Below, piece by piece: positions 1-8,048 of a stretch of DNA of 64,000 nt. A program made the position numbers and the translations under genes. How positions within the stretch are numbered: the first letter of the stretch is position 1; every line of letters begins with the position of its first letter. Source of the stretch: Alphaproteobacteria bacterium (lineage in GTDB: Bacteria; Pseudomonadota; Alphaproteobacteria; Rhizobiales; Xanthobacteraceae); assembly GCA_037200445.1 (NCBI GenBank), contig JBBCGH010000001.1:744001-808000 (forward strand), written 5' to 3'. The notes below the pieces were generated by a model. That model saw only the letters and a list, made by a program, of their open reading frames with translations, ran no database searches and was not told the origin of the DNA.

Positions 1-508
1 TGTTGAGCATGCCGGAGGTCACGAGCGACAGCACCGTCCGTTCGCGTTCGCTCAGCGTGTCGAAGCGGGTCCGCAGTTCGCTGAGCCGGTCATTCCTCTC
101 CCGCCTGATCCGGTCGCGCTCCAGCGCCACCCGAATGGCGTCGAGGAGATCCTGCTCGCGGACCGGCTTGGTGAGGAACTCGACCGCGCCGGCCTTCATG
201 GCGCGCACCGTCATCGGGATATCGCCATGCCCGGTGATGAAGATGATCGGGATGTCGATGCCGCCCCGGGCGAGCTCAGCCTGAAAGTCCAGCCCGCTCG
301 GACCGGGCAGTCGCACGTCCAGCACGAGACAGCTCACCGTGTTGGAAGGCTTTCGGCTCAGGAAGTCCTTGGTCGAAGAGAAGACCTCGCAGGGCAAGCT
401 AACCGACTGCAGCAGGGCCTCCAGGCCCTCGCGCACGTCGGCATCGTCATCGATGACGAAGACAAGCTGCTTCGGATCGGCCGGTTTTATTTGCGATGCC
501 CCCGCCAT
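1..508 (-). CDS. FixJ-family two-component response regulator (3' end outside window)
   Basis: Read on the minus strand from ATG at 508, this encodes about 169 residues before the window edge. An N-terminal receiver domain spans roughly residues 14-125. It has the acidic cluster D20-D22, the phospho-acceptor D64 in the VLDVRLPG motif, T92 and K114 in LTKP. A long linker helix leads into a LuxR/FixJ-type helix-turn-helix that begins LSERERTVLSLV and runs off the window. The family activates transcription when phosphorylated by a sensor kinase; here the kinase would have to lie outside the window. It is divergent from the ECF sigma gene. The family call is secure; the target is unknown. Confidence 0.9.
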   Translation of the reverse strand, partial: MAGASQIKPADPKQLVFVIDDDADVREGLEALLQSVSLPCEVFSSTKDFLSRKPSNTVSCLVLDVRLPGPSGLDFQAELARGGIDIPIIFITGHGDIPMTVRAMKAGAVEFLTKPVREQDLLDAIRVALERDRIRRERNDRLSELRTRFDTLSERERTVLSLVTSGMLN

Positions 509-625
509 GACGGATCTTAGCTCTCCACCCAAACAGTAACATTCATTGTCCGCTCACAGGCCGTTTTCCGAAGTTAGCGTAACGTGTCTGTCGCCGGTCG
601 GCGCTCAAATTATAGCGATTACAAT

Positions 626-639
626 CTGCAAAATTGCAG
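626..639. promoter_or_regulatory. Inverted repeat CTGCAA-AA-TTGCAG
   Basis: Perfect 6-bp arms with a 2-bp spacer, in the A+T-rich middle of the divergent regulator intergenic region. The symmetry suits a dimeric DNA-binding protein, but no known operator is recognised. Function is inferred only from position. Confidence 0.35.
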
Positions 640-827
640 GTCTCCTACATTCTCTTGTGACCACCCGGTTGGCTGTAGCGCCTCGTACATCATTCTCGGC
701 GGTATCCGGGTATGAACTGTTCGACCGGATCGCCAGACTATCCGAAGGACTCAAGCGACCACCCGCTCAGGGTAAGAACCGGTAAACGAACAGCTACGAC
801 ATACATCCGGATCGATCACCGCATCTT

Positions 828-847
828 CCGTTCGAACAATCGAACGG
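828..847. promoter_or_regulatory. Inverted repeat CCGTTCG-N6-CGAACGG upstream of the ECF sigma gene
   Basis: Perfect 7-bp arms separated by AACAAT, ending 55 bp before the ECF sigma start codon. It could be an operator, or a hairpin in the 5' leader. No T-tract follows, so it does not look like a terminator. Confidence 0.4.
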
Positions 848-902
848 CCGGTCCGTCTGCCCGAAACTCTGTGGCGTTGGAAGGCACACAGGGGGACGGG
901 TC

Positions 903-1595
903 ATGCAGATTTGTCAGGTTACTCCGGCCATCGCAAAGCTGGCGCCGGAGTCGTTGTCGGATCATGAGCTGCTGGTGGCGATTTCGGCGCGCGACCAGAG
1001 CGCGATGGAAGAGCTGTTCGACCGCCACGAAAATCAGGTCTACCGCTTCATCTGCCGGAGCTTCAAAGACGAGGGGCTGGCCGAGGATGTGACGGCCGAG
1101 ACCTTCTGCGAGGTCTGGCGCGCGGCCGCCCGCACCTTCAAAGGCCAGGCCCGGGTGTCGACCTGGCTGCTCGCCATCGCACGCAATCTCGCGATCAGCA
1201 CGCTGCGTCGCCGCTCCGAGCAGGCGTTGGACGAAACCGCCGCACTGAGTCTCGAGGATGGCACCGACAATCCGGAAGTCGCGGCCGCCAAGAAGGAGCG
1301 TGATGCGATTATCGCGCACTGCCTCAAGTCGCTTTCGGCGCCGCATCGGCAGCTGATCGAGTTCTTCTATTTCCAGGACAAATCGATCGCCGAAGTGGCC
1401 GAACTCATCGGCATTCCGGTCAATACGGTCAAGACGCGCATGTTCCGCGCGCGCAATCTGATGGGGCAGATGCTCAAGGACTACGACATCGAGCGCTTCG
1501 ATTCGCTGGATGATTCCCGCGACGATGCGTGGCCGCTCCCGCAATGCAGCTCGTTCGCGCGATCTGCCTCCTGCCGCGAAGAGGCTTACGCATGA
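903..1595 (+). CDS. ECF-type RNA polymerase sigma factor
   Basis: This 230-residue protein has sigma region 2 at about 36-104, including the DVTAETFCEVWR segment typical of ECF region 2, and region 4 at about 138-190 with the IAEVAELIGIPVNTVKTRMFRAR helix-turn-helix split across two helices. Length is slightly above the family norm because of a 40-residue C-terminal tail with two Cys. The start is the ATG after a GGGGGACGGG Shine-Dalgarno-like stretch. It overlaps the next gene by ATGA, so the two are probably co-translated. No zinc-binding anti-sigma factor lies next door. It should redirect RNA polymerase to a stress regulon, which I cannot define from this window. Confidence 0.92.
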   Translation: MQICQVTPAIAKLAPESLSDHELLVAISARDQSAMEELFDRHENQVYRFICRSFKDEGLAEDVTAETFCEVWRAAARTFKGQARVSTWLLAIARNLAISTLRRRSEQALDETAALSLEDGTDNPEVAAAKKERDAIIAHCLKSLSAPHRQLIEFFYFQDKSIAEVAELIGIPVNTVKTRMFRARNLMGQMLKDYDIERFDSLDDSRDDAWPLPQCSSFARSASCREEAYA

Positions 1596-2008
1596 CGCGC
1601 ACCGCTCGATCGAACACCTGCGTCCTGCTGGCGGTGGCATCCGCGTTGCTGATGCCGGCCGTCGCGTACGCCGAGGACATCAACGGTCTGTGGGCGACCG
1701 ATGGGTCGAAGTGCAGCCAGATCTTCACCAAGGCCGGCGCGACTTACGCGTTCGCCCAGAATTCCGACATCTATGGGAGCGGCTTCATCATCGACGGCCG
1801 CAAGGTCGTCACCCAGATGGCGAAATGCGACATCAAGACCAGCAAGCAGGATGGACCGGTCACGCATCTGATCCTCGCCTGCGCCACCGACGTGATGCTG
1901 TCGAGCGTGCAGGCGAGCTTCAAGATGGCGGGCAACGACAGGATGGTCCGGATATTCTCGGGGTTCTCCGACATGGAGATCCCGTACGAACGATGCGCGC
2001 TCAAATGA
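1592..2008 (+). CDS. Small secreted protein with four Cys, coupled to the ECF sigma gene
   Basis: 138 residues with a clear Sec signal peptide: basic N-terminus, hydrophobic stretch, likely cleavage after VAYA near residue 27. The mature part has four Cys that could form two disulfides in the periplasm. I recognise no family. The start at 1592 is chosen because it forms an ATGA overlap with the sigma factor stop and puts the signal peptide at the N-terminus; a longer in-frame start at 1529 would bury it. Linkage suggests a periplasmic role in the same stress response, but nothing shows it is an anti-sigma factor (no transmembrane segment after cleavage). Confidence 0.75.
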   Translation: MTRTARSNTCVLLAVASALLMPAVAYAEDINGLWATDGSKCSQIFTKAGATYAFAQNSDIYGSGFIIDGRKVVTQMAKCDIKTSKQDGPVTHLILACATDVMLSSVQASFKMAGNDRMVRIFSGFSDMEIPYERCALK

Positions 2009-2074
2009 GAAGCGCGTGTTCGTCTGACTGAATTGCCAGGCCCCGTCCCCCCCCAATGCCCCGGCCTGGTTGTC

Positions 2075-2100
2075 GGCCCCGCCTTCCCCCAGGCGGGGCC
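2075..2100 (+). terminator. Strong GC hairpin after the sigma/secreted-protein pair
   Basis: Perfect 9-bp stem GGCCCCGCC / GGCGGGGCC around an 8-nt C-rich loop, 66 bp past the stop codon at 2008. It is followed by GATCTTCGTTTG, which is only weakly T-rich. It probably ends transcription of the upstream operon. Confidence 0.55.
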
Positions 2101-2237
2101 GATCTTCGTTTGCCGCATACCGGTCGGGCGTCGCATTCATTTTCTGCCGCTCCGGGGATTGCGGCCGGAGCCGGTTCGCAACAGACTCCTGCGACAAACA
2201 GGCATCGCGCCCGCAAAAAGAATTCGGGGGAGGAAGC

Positions 2238-3419
2238 GTGACACATAACAGCGATGGCGCGTGGGAACTGCCGCACGAATTCCGCCAGATGCAGGAGACC
2301 GCGCGGCGCTTCATGCGCGAGCGGGTGATCCCAGCCGAAAAGCCGCTGCCGCATGATGCGATCGCGTTGCCCGACGAGGTGTTGAAACCGTTGCAGGAGG
2401 AGGCGAAGAAGCTCGGCTTCTGGCACGTCGAGTCGCCGTCCGAATGGGGCGGCGCGGGTCTGAACCTGCTCGGGCAGGCGATCGTCGCGGAGGAGTCCTC
2501 GCAATGCAAAATGGGGCTCTATATTCCGGCCTGCCATGCCTTCGGCTATGACCCACCCAATTCGATCTTCCTCGGCCGCAAGGACCAGATCGAGAAATAC
2601 GCCGTGCCCGCAATCCAGAACGGCGACAAGACATTCGTCGCGATCTCCGAGCCGAGCGGCGGCGCCGACCCCGGGCGCGCGATCCAGACCCGCGCCGAGA
2701 AGCGCGGCGACCGCTATGTGCTGAACGGCACCAAGCTCTGGATCACCGGCGTCGGCCAGTCGAACTGGGGCTTGGTGTTCGCGCGCACCGGCGGGAAAGG
2801 CCGCGACGGTGTCACCTCGTTCATCGTGGAGAAGAAGTTCAAAGGCTTTTCCTACAAGCCGGTCCCGGTCATCCGCTCGTATTTCCCGTACGAGATCAGC
2901 TTCCAGGATTGCGAGGTGCCGGAGGAAAACCGGCTCGGCAACGAAGGCGAGGGCTTCAAGCTTGCCGAGACCTGGCTGGTCCATGCGCGCATTCCCTATG
3001 CGGCGGCCGTGATCGGGGTCGCCAAGGCCGCACTCCAGCTTGCGATCGATTGGGCCAAGGAGCGCGAGACCTTCGGCTCCAAACTCGCCGACAAGCAGGC
3101 GATCCAGTGGATGATCGCCGATAGCGAGATCGAGCTGCGCGCCGCGCGGCTGCTCGTGTACCAGGCCGCCTGGAAGGGCGATCTCGGGCAGGACATCAAG
3201 GTCGACGCGTCGATTTGCAAAGTCTATGCGACCGAGATCGCCGGCAAGGTGGTCGACCGCTGCATCCAGATGTTCGGCGGGCTCGGCGTCGCGCGCGAGA
3301 TGCCGCTGGAACGCTGGTATCGCGAAATGCGCATCAAACGCATCGGCGAAGGTCCATCCGAGGTGCACCGCATGGTGGTGGCGCGCGACCTGCTCGGCGG
3401 CCAGCGCAGGAAGGCTTGA
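2238..3419 (+). CDS. Acyl-CoA dehydrogenase
   Basis: 393 residues, the usual family length. It is a FAD flavoprotein that introduces an alpha,beta double bond into an acyl-CoA, passing electrons to ETF. Visible landmarks are the N-terminal helical domain, the substrate/FAD strand region around AISEPSGGADPG and KLWITG, and the C-terminal IGEGPSEVHRM motif, where E371 aligns with the catalytic Glu of medium-chain enzymes. The GTG start at 2238 is preferred because GGGGGAGGA lies 5-10 bases upstream; the in-frame extension to 2070 has no start support. It is the first gene of a six-gene operon with tight or overlapping junctions (2238-7660). The substrate is not predictable from the sequence. 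Confidence 0.92.
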   Translation: MTHNSDGAWELPHEFRQMQETARRFMRERVIPAEKPLPHDAIALPDEVLKPLQEEAKKLGFWHVESPSEWGGAGLNLLGQAIVAEESSQCKMGLYIPACHAFGYDPPNSIFLGRKDQIEKYAVPAIQNGDKTFVAISEPSGGADPGRAIQTRAEKRGDRYVLNGTKLWITGVGQSNWGLVFARTGGKGRDGVTSFIVEKKFKGFSYKPVPVIRSYFPYEISFQDCEVPEENRLGNEGEGFKLAETWLVHARIPYAAAVIGVAKAALQLAIDWAKERETFGSKLADKQAIQWMIADSEIELRAARLLVYQAAWKGDLGQDIKVDASICKVYATEIAGKVVDRCIQMFGGLGVAREMPLERWYREMRIKRIGEGPSEVHRMVVARDLLGGQRRKA

Positions 3420-3424
3420 GAACT

Positions 3425-4198
3425 ATGTCGATCGACGTCGATGTGACCGACGGCATCGCCACCATCACGATCAACCGCCCGGAGCGGATGAACGCGATGG
3501 ACGCCGAGCACTACAAGGGGCTGTCGCAAGCCTGGATGCGCGTGCGCGACGACGCGGCAATTCGTGTGGCGATCATCACGGGCGCGGGCGAGAAGTCCTT
3601 CAGCGCGGGTGCGGATCTCAAAAGCTTCATCACGGCGCCGGCGGGTCTCGACGAGATGTGGCTGACCCAGCGCGACCAGCTGCTCAACCGCGGGCTCGAA
3701 GTCTGGAAGCCCGTGATCGCCGCGGTGAACGGATATTGTCTCGCCGGCGGCATGACGCTGCTCCTCGGCACCGACATCCGCATCGCAGCGGAGCACGCCA
3801 CCTTCAACATCGCGGAGGTGAAGCGCGGCATCCTGCCCGGCAATGGCGGCACGCAGCGCATTCTCGATCAACTCCCCTATGCGATCGGCATGGAGCTGTT
3901 GCTGACCGGCGACTCGATCGATGCGGCCAAGGCGCTGCACTACGGCCTGATCAACAAGGTGGTGCCCAAGGACAAGCTGATGGGCGAGGCGCGTGCGATG
4001 GCCAGGAAAATCGCCGCGAACGCGCCGCTCGCCGTGCAGGCCGCCAAGGAAAGTGCCGTGCGCTCGCGCGAGATGGATCGCACCACAGGCTTGCGCTTCG
4101 AGGCGGTGATCAATCGCATGCTGCAGTTCACCGAGGACGCGAAGGAAGGGCCCAAGGCCTTCGCCGAGAAGCGCGCTCCGGACTTCAAGGGTCGCTGA
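3425..4198 (+). CDS. Enoyl-CoA hydratase/isomerase family protein (crotonase fold)
   Basis: 257 residues with the crotonase oxyanion-hole signature: SAGADLKSF (about 60-68) and the NGYCLAGG loop (102-109). The second catalytic glutamate of hydratases is present (E131 in AEVKRG), but the position of the first, 20 residues earlier, is T111 instead of Glu. It may therefore not be a classical hydratase; isomerase, hydrolase or lyase chemistry is possible. It starts 5 bp after the dehydrogenase stop and directly abuts the CoA-transferase start, so it belongs to the same operon. Family assignment is firm, reaction uncertain. Confidence 0.88.
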   Translation: MSIDVDVTDGIATITINRPERMNAMDAEHYKGLSQAWMRVRDDAAIRVAIITGAGEKSFSAGADLKSFITAPAGLDEMWLTQRDQLLNRGLEVWKPVIAAVNGYCLAGGMTLLLGTDIRIAAEHATFNIAEVKRGILPGNGGTQRILDQLPYAIGMELLLTGDSIDAAKALHYGLINKVVPKDKLMGEARAMARKIAANAPLAVQAAKESAVRSREMDRTTGLRFEAVINRMLQFTEDAKEGPKAFAEKRAPDFKGR

Positions 4199-5395
4199 AT
4201 GGCATCGCCCCATCCGCTCGCCGGCATCAAGGTCGTCGATCTCTCGCAGATCTACAACGGCCCCTATTGCACCTTCCTGCTGGCGCAAGCCGGTGCCGAC
4301 GTGATCAAGGTCGAGCCCAAGGGCGGCGAGCATTTGCGGCGGCGCGCAGTGCTCGGCGGCGCGGCGCTGCCGTTTGCGATGCTCAACGCCAACAAGCGCT
4401 CGGTTTCGCTTGACCTGAAAAATCAACAAGGCCGCGACCTCTTGATCGAGATGGTAAGGCGCGCCGACGTGCTGGTCGAGAACTTCGCGCCTGGCGTCAC
4501 GGAGCGCCTCGGCCTCGGCGTCGAGGCCATGCACAAGGTGAACCCGCGGCTCGTCTATGCGCAGAGCTCGGGTTATGGGCAGGACGGTCTCTATCGCGAC
4601 TATCCCGCGATGGATCTGACCGTGCAGGCGATGTCCGGCATCATGGACATCACCGGCTTCGCCGATCGCGAGCCCGTGAAGGCGGGACCGGCGCTGTGCG
4701 ATTTCTTCGCCGGCGTACATCTCTATGGCGGCATCGTCACCGCGCTGCTCGATCGCGAGCGCACCGGGCGCGGGCGCACCGTCGAGGTCGCGATGCTCGA
4801 CGCTGTCTATGCGTCGTTGAGCTCGCAGCTCGGCATGTCGTTTGGGATCGGGTGGGAGGACGCGGGCCGCACCGGCAATCGTCACGGCGGGCTCGCGGAG
4901 TCGCCGTACAACGTGTACCCGACCGCCGACGGCTACATCGCGATCATCTGTGTCGGCGAGCAGCACTGGAAGAACCTGCTCGATGCGATGCAGCGCCCCG
5001 ATCTGCGCGACGATCCGCGCTTCGCGGACCTGAAGACCCGCGTTGCCCATATGGACGTGGTCGACGATCTCGTGAGCACGTTCACCAGGCAATTCACAAA
5101 ACAGGACCTGTTCGCGCTGCTGATGAAGCATCGCGTGCCATGCGCGCCGGTGCGCACCCTGAAGGAAGTGGTGAACGACCCGCACCTCCACCAGCGCGGC
5201 ATGCTGCAATGGATCGATCATCCGGAGCTTGGCCGCATCGTCGTGCAGGCAAGCCCGATGCGCTACGACGGCACGCCGCAACTGCCGCATCAGCCGAGCC
5301 GCAGGCTCGGCCAGGACAATGAGGGCGTGCTCACCGGCTGGCTCGGCCTCTCGCGCGACGACGTCGCGCGCCTCGGACGAGAGGGCGTCATTTGA
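4199..5395 (+). CDS. CaiB/BaiF family (class III) CoA-transferase
   Basis: 398 residues, typical for the family. These enzymes move CoA between carboxylic acids via an aspartyl-CoA anhydride. D139 in the PAMDLTVQAMSG stretch is the expected nucleophilic Asp. The N-terminal LAGIKVVDLSQIYNGP motif and the PYNVYPTADGYI segment are also characteristic. The ATG follows the crotonase stop with no gap, and its stop overlaps the next start by one base (TGATG), indicating translational coupling. In this operon it likely activates the incoming acid or recycles CoA from a product. Confidence 0.92.
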   Translation: MASPHPLAGIKVVDLSQIYNGPYCTFLLAQAGADVIKVEPKGGEHLRRRAVLGGAALPFAMLNANKRSVSLDLKNQQGRDLLIEMVRRADVLVENFAPGVTERLGLGVEAMHKVNPRLVYAQSSGYGQDGLYRDYPAMDLTVQAMSGIMDITGFADREPVKAGPALCDFFAGVHLYGGIVTALLDRERTGRGRTVEVAMLDAVYASLSSQLGMSFGIGWEDAGRTGNRHGGLAESPYNVYPTADGYIAIICVGEQHWKNLLDAMQRPDLRDDPRFADLKTRVAHMDVVDDLVSTFTRQFTKQDLFALLMKHRVPCAPVRTLKEVVNDPHLHQRGMLQWIDHPELGRIVVQASPMRYDGTPQLPHQPSRRLGQDNEGVLTGWLGLSRDDVARLGREGVI

Positions 5396-6522
5396 TGCGC
5401 GGCAAGTACGTGATCGCCGGCATCGGGCACACCAAATTCGGCCGCCTTCCGGGCCGCGGCACCATCTCGATGAATGTCGAGGCCTGCCGCAATGCGCTGG
5501 CCGACGCCGGCATCGAGAAGTCCGCGGTGGACGCGCTGTTCGTGAAGGTGCCGACTTCGCGCTACTCCTCGATGTACGGCCAGACACTCGCCGAGGCGAT
5601 GCGGCTGCAGCCGAAGGTCGGCGGCGTCTGGGATCAGGGCGGCGCCACCAATATCAGCATGATCTCGTTCGCCTGCATGGCGATCGACGCCGGCCAGTGC
5701 GACGTCGCGCTTGTCGCGCTCGCCGACGATCCGAAGACCGGCACGCGCCAGGCTTACGAAAAGGCGTGGGGCGACGATGCAGCCTACGGCTGGTTCAGCA
5801 TCGCGGCCGGTTACGCGCTCACGATGCAGCGGCACATGGCCGAATACGGAACCAGGCCGGAGCAGTTCGGCGAGATCGCGGTCGCGGTGCGCAATCATGG
5901 CGCCAGCAATCCGCACGCGGCGCTGCGCGTGCCGCTCACGCTCGACAAATACATGGAGTCGCCGTTCATTGTGGAGCCGCTGCGCCGTGACGACATCTGC
6001 CTCGTCTCGGATGGCGCCGCCGCCGTCGTGGTCATGAGCGAACAGCACGCCCGCGAGCTCGGCGTGAAAGCACCAGTCAAGATCCTCGGCTTCGGGCAGG
6101 GGCAGACGTCCTACGACGTGCCGCTTCGCCCGGTGCTGACCGAAACGATGGCGAAAGCCTCCGCGCAGACCGCGTTCAAAATGGCCGGACTCGCGCCGAA
6201 GGATATTGACGTGGCGCAGATCTACGACTGCTACACCATCGCGGTGATGATGACGCTCGAGGACTACGGTTTTTGCCGCAAGGGCGAGGGCGGCAAGTGG
6301 GTCGAGGGCGGGCGCGTCGCGAAAGGTGGTGAACTGCCGATCAACACCTCGGGCGGGCTTCTCTCGGAGACCGGAATGCCTGGCATGCAACTCGTGATGG
6401 AGGGCGTGCGGCAGATGCGCGGCACGTCGGTCAATCAGGTCAAGGATGCCGAGACCTGCGTCGTCTCGAACCAGGGCGGTATCATGACCACGCATTCGAC
6501 CATGATCCTGAGCCGCCAATGA
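5395..6522 (+). CDS. Thiolase-like / SCP-2-type lipid-transfer protein homologue
   Basis: 375 residues with a thiolase fold: N-terminal VIAGIGHTKFGR, central VSDGAAAVVVMS, and YDCYTI and NTSGGLLSETGMPG near the C-terminus. At the usual nucleophile position the sequence is QGGATNISM, with no Cys, and the usual active-site His of the GHP-type motif is not present in SETGMPG. It is followed, with a 4-bp overlap, by a DUF35 protein; such pairs form thiolase or Ltp2-type retro-aldolase complexes. ATG at 5395 is chosen over TTG at 5392 because it gives the TGATG overlap with the upstream stop. A non-thiolytic carbon-carbon lyase is plausible. Confidence 0.85.
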   Translation: MRGKYVIAGIGHTKFGRLPGRGTISMNVEACRNALADAGIEKSAVDALFVKVPTSRYSSMYGQTLAEAMRLQPKVGGVWDQGGATNISMISFACMAIDAGQCDVALVALADDPKTGTRQAYEKAWGDDAAYGWFSIAAGYALTMQRHMAEYGTRPEQFGEIAVAVRNHGASNPHAALRVPLTLDKYMESPFIVEPLRRDDICLVSDGAAAVVVMSEQHARELGVKAPVKILGFGQGQTSYDVPLRPVLTETMAKASAQTAFKMAGLAPKDIDVAQIYDCYTIAVMMTLEDYGFCRKGEGGKWVEGGRVAKGGELPINTSGGLLSETGMPGMQLVMEGVRQMRGTSVNQVKDAETCVVSNQGGIMTTHSTMILSRQ

Positions 6523-6911
6523 GCTTCCCGCTTCCCGAACCGACGCCGCTGTCGAAGCCCTACTGGGATGCGCTCGGAGAGGGGCGGCTGACGTTCCAGC
6601 GATGTCGGAAGTGCGGCCACGCCTGGCTGCCGGCGCGCGCCGAATGTCCCGAGTGCCTCGCCGCCGAATGGGACTGGCAGGCGGCGTCCGGCAAGGGGCG
6701 CGTGATCTCCTGGGTGATCTATCACCACGCCTACCACGAGGCGTTCAAAGACAAGGTGCCGTACAACGTCACGCTGGTCGAACTCGACGAAGGCCCGCGC
6801 CTCATCACCAACATCGTCAATCCGGAAGCGGGCATCAAAGCCGAGCGGCCGGTGACCCTGAAAATCGAGGACGAGCACGGCGTCGCGCTCGCGCGCTTTG
6901 CACTGACATGA
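6519..6911 (+). CDS. DUF35 protein: zinc-ribbon plus OB-fold partner of thiolase-like enzymes
   Basis: 130 residues. Four cysteines, C29-x2-C32 and C43-x2-C46, form a rubredoxin-like zinc ribbon. The rest (about 55-130) matches an OB-fold rich in beta strands, with VPYNVTLVELDEGPRL typical of the family. Proteins of this type bind acyl-CoA and complex with thiolase or Ltp2-like subunits. It overlaps the thiolase-like gene by 4 bp (ATGA) and the following SDR gene by 4 bp, so all three are likely translated together. Confidence 0.88.
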   Translation: MSFPLPEPTPLSKPYWDALGEGRLTFQRCRKCGHAWLPARAECPECLAAEWDWQAASGKGRVISWVIYHHAYHEAFKDKVPYNVTLVELDEGPRLITNIVNPEAGIKAERPVTLKIEDEHGVALARFALT

Positions 6912-7660
6912 ACCAAGTTGTCATTGTGACCGGAGGCAGCCGCGGCATCGGCGCCGCCACCGCGCGCTTGCTCGGGCGCGAGAAGGCGGCCGTCGTCGTC
7001 AATTATCGCAAGGCAAAAGCCGAAGCTGACGCCGTGGTGCGCGATATCGAGACGGCCGGCGGACGTGCGATCGCCGTGCGGGGCGACATGGGCAACGAGG
7101 ACGATATCCTGCGCGTCTTCGCCGAAACCGACCGCGTCTTCGGCCCGCTCACCGGGCTGGTCAACAACGCCGGCATTGTCGGCGGGCAGAAGCGGCGCAT
7201 CGGTGCCATCACGTTTGCGGGCGCCATGGAGGTGATGCGCACCAACCTCGTGGGACCGCTCATCTGCGCGCGCGAGGCAATCCGCCGGATGTCGACCAAG
7301 ACCGGCGGCAAGGGCGGCGCGATCGTGAATGTGTCCTCGCTCGGTGCGCTCACCGGCTCGCCCAACGCCTTCATCGATTACGCCGCTTCCAAGGGCGCGC
7401 TCGACACGATGACGATTGGGCTCGCGGCCGAGACGGCCGACTGCGGCATCCGGGTGAACGCCGTGCGGCCGGGCCTGATCGATACCGAGATTCACAACGA
7501 GGTCGGCATTCCGGATCGGGTGAAGCGCTTCGGCCCGAAGATGCCGGTCGGCCGTGCGGGGGAAGCGCGCGAAGTCGCGGAGGCGATCGTGTGGCTCCTC
7601 TCGGACAAGGCGTCATACGTTACCGGCGACTTCATCAACGTCACCGGCGGTGCGCGCTAA
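6908..7660 (+). CDS. Short-chain dehydrogenase/reductase
   Basis: 250 residues, classical SDR length. Cofactor motif TGGSRGIG at 8-15, NNAG at 86-89, and the catalytic S144, Y158 and K162 (YAASK) are all present. It oxidises or reduces a hydroxy/keto group with NAD(P)(H). As the last gene of the operon it probably handles the 3-hydroxyacyl-CoA step or an aldehyde/ketone released by the thiolase-like/DUF35 pair. The ATG at 6908 overlaps the DUF35 stop; the longer in-frame start at 6602 would lie inside that gene. Confidence 0.92.
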   Translation: MNQVVIVTGGSRGIGAATARLLGREKAAVVVNYRKAKAEADAVVRDIETAGGRAIAVRGDMGNEDDILRVFAETDRVFGPLTGLVNNAGIVGGQKRRIGAITFAGAMEVMRTNLVGPLICAREAIRRMSTKTGGKGGAIVNVSSLGALTGSPNAFIDYAASKGALDTMTIGLAAETADCGIRVNAVRPGLIDTEIHNEVGIPDRVKRFGPKMPVGRAGEAREVAEAIVWLLSDKASYVTGDFINVTGGAR

Positions 7661-7727
7661 CATTGAGCGCGAAGGCGTCTTTACTTTGCCTCGCCCGCCC
7701 GGCTAATCGGAGCCCGGAGGCTCACCC

Positions 7728-8048
7728 TTGATCCGTTTCGTCTTCCGCTTCATCGGGCTGTGGATTCTGGCGGCCGGGTTCGTCGCGCTGGTTCGCGACG
7801 GCACCAAATCGATTGCCGGCAACGCCGTGTTCATCACCAGGCTCGCCGATGACTGGAACAATATCCAGGCGACCAGTCTGGAATCGGCCAAGACCCTGGT
7901 TGAGCGCTACGCCGGCGCCTCGGGCTGGGAGATGGTCTCGGCCTATGTGCTCGCAGCGCCGACCTGGCTGGTGCTTGGCATTATCGGCTCGATCCTGATC
8001 CTGCTCGGCCGCAAGAAGAAGGCGCTGATCGGCTACGGGCGCGACTGA
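7728..8048 (+). CDS. Small inner-membrane protein of unknown function
   Basis: 106 residues with two hydrophobic segments, about 5-22 and 80-95, and a short polar loop between, followed by a basic tail (RKKKALIGYGR). I recognise no family for it. TTG at 7728 is the start because GGAGG lies 7 bp upstream and no ATG is available. It stands alone between the SDR operon and a convergent GlcG-like gene, and a dispersed repeat begins right at its stop codon. Confidence 0.7.
   Translation: MIRFVFRFIGLWILAAGFVALVRDGTKSIAGNAVFITRLADDWNNIQATSLESAKTLVERYAGASGWEMVSAYVLAAPTWLVLGIIGSILILLGRKKKALIGYGRD

Larger units (their letters stand above)
509..902. other. Intergenic region between divergent regulator genes
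   Basis: 394 bases without a convincing gene separate the FixJ-like gene from the ECF sigma gene. The stretch is richer in A+T than its neighbours. It contains two short inverted repeats, at 626-639 and 828-847, which are listed separately. I could not identify a confident -35/-10 pair. Both divergent promoters should lie here. Confidence 0.6.

Noticed and set aside
2001-3368. Start of the first acyl-CoA dehydrogenase at 2070 and a 455-residue minus-strand frame
   Set aside because: GTG 2238 has a strong ribosome-binding site and matches family N-termini; upstream sequence includes a terminator hairpin. The minus frame is a shadow.
3224-5587. Long minus-strand open frames (e.g. 787 residues at 3224-5587) opposite the first operon
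   Set aside because: High-GC codon bias opens antisense frames. They have no recognisable domain, no good start signal, and are Arg/His-rich shadows of real genes.
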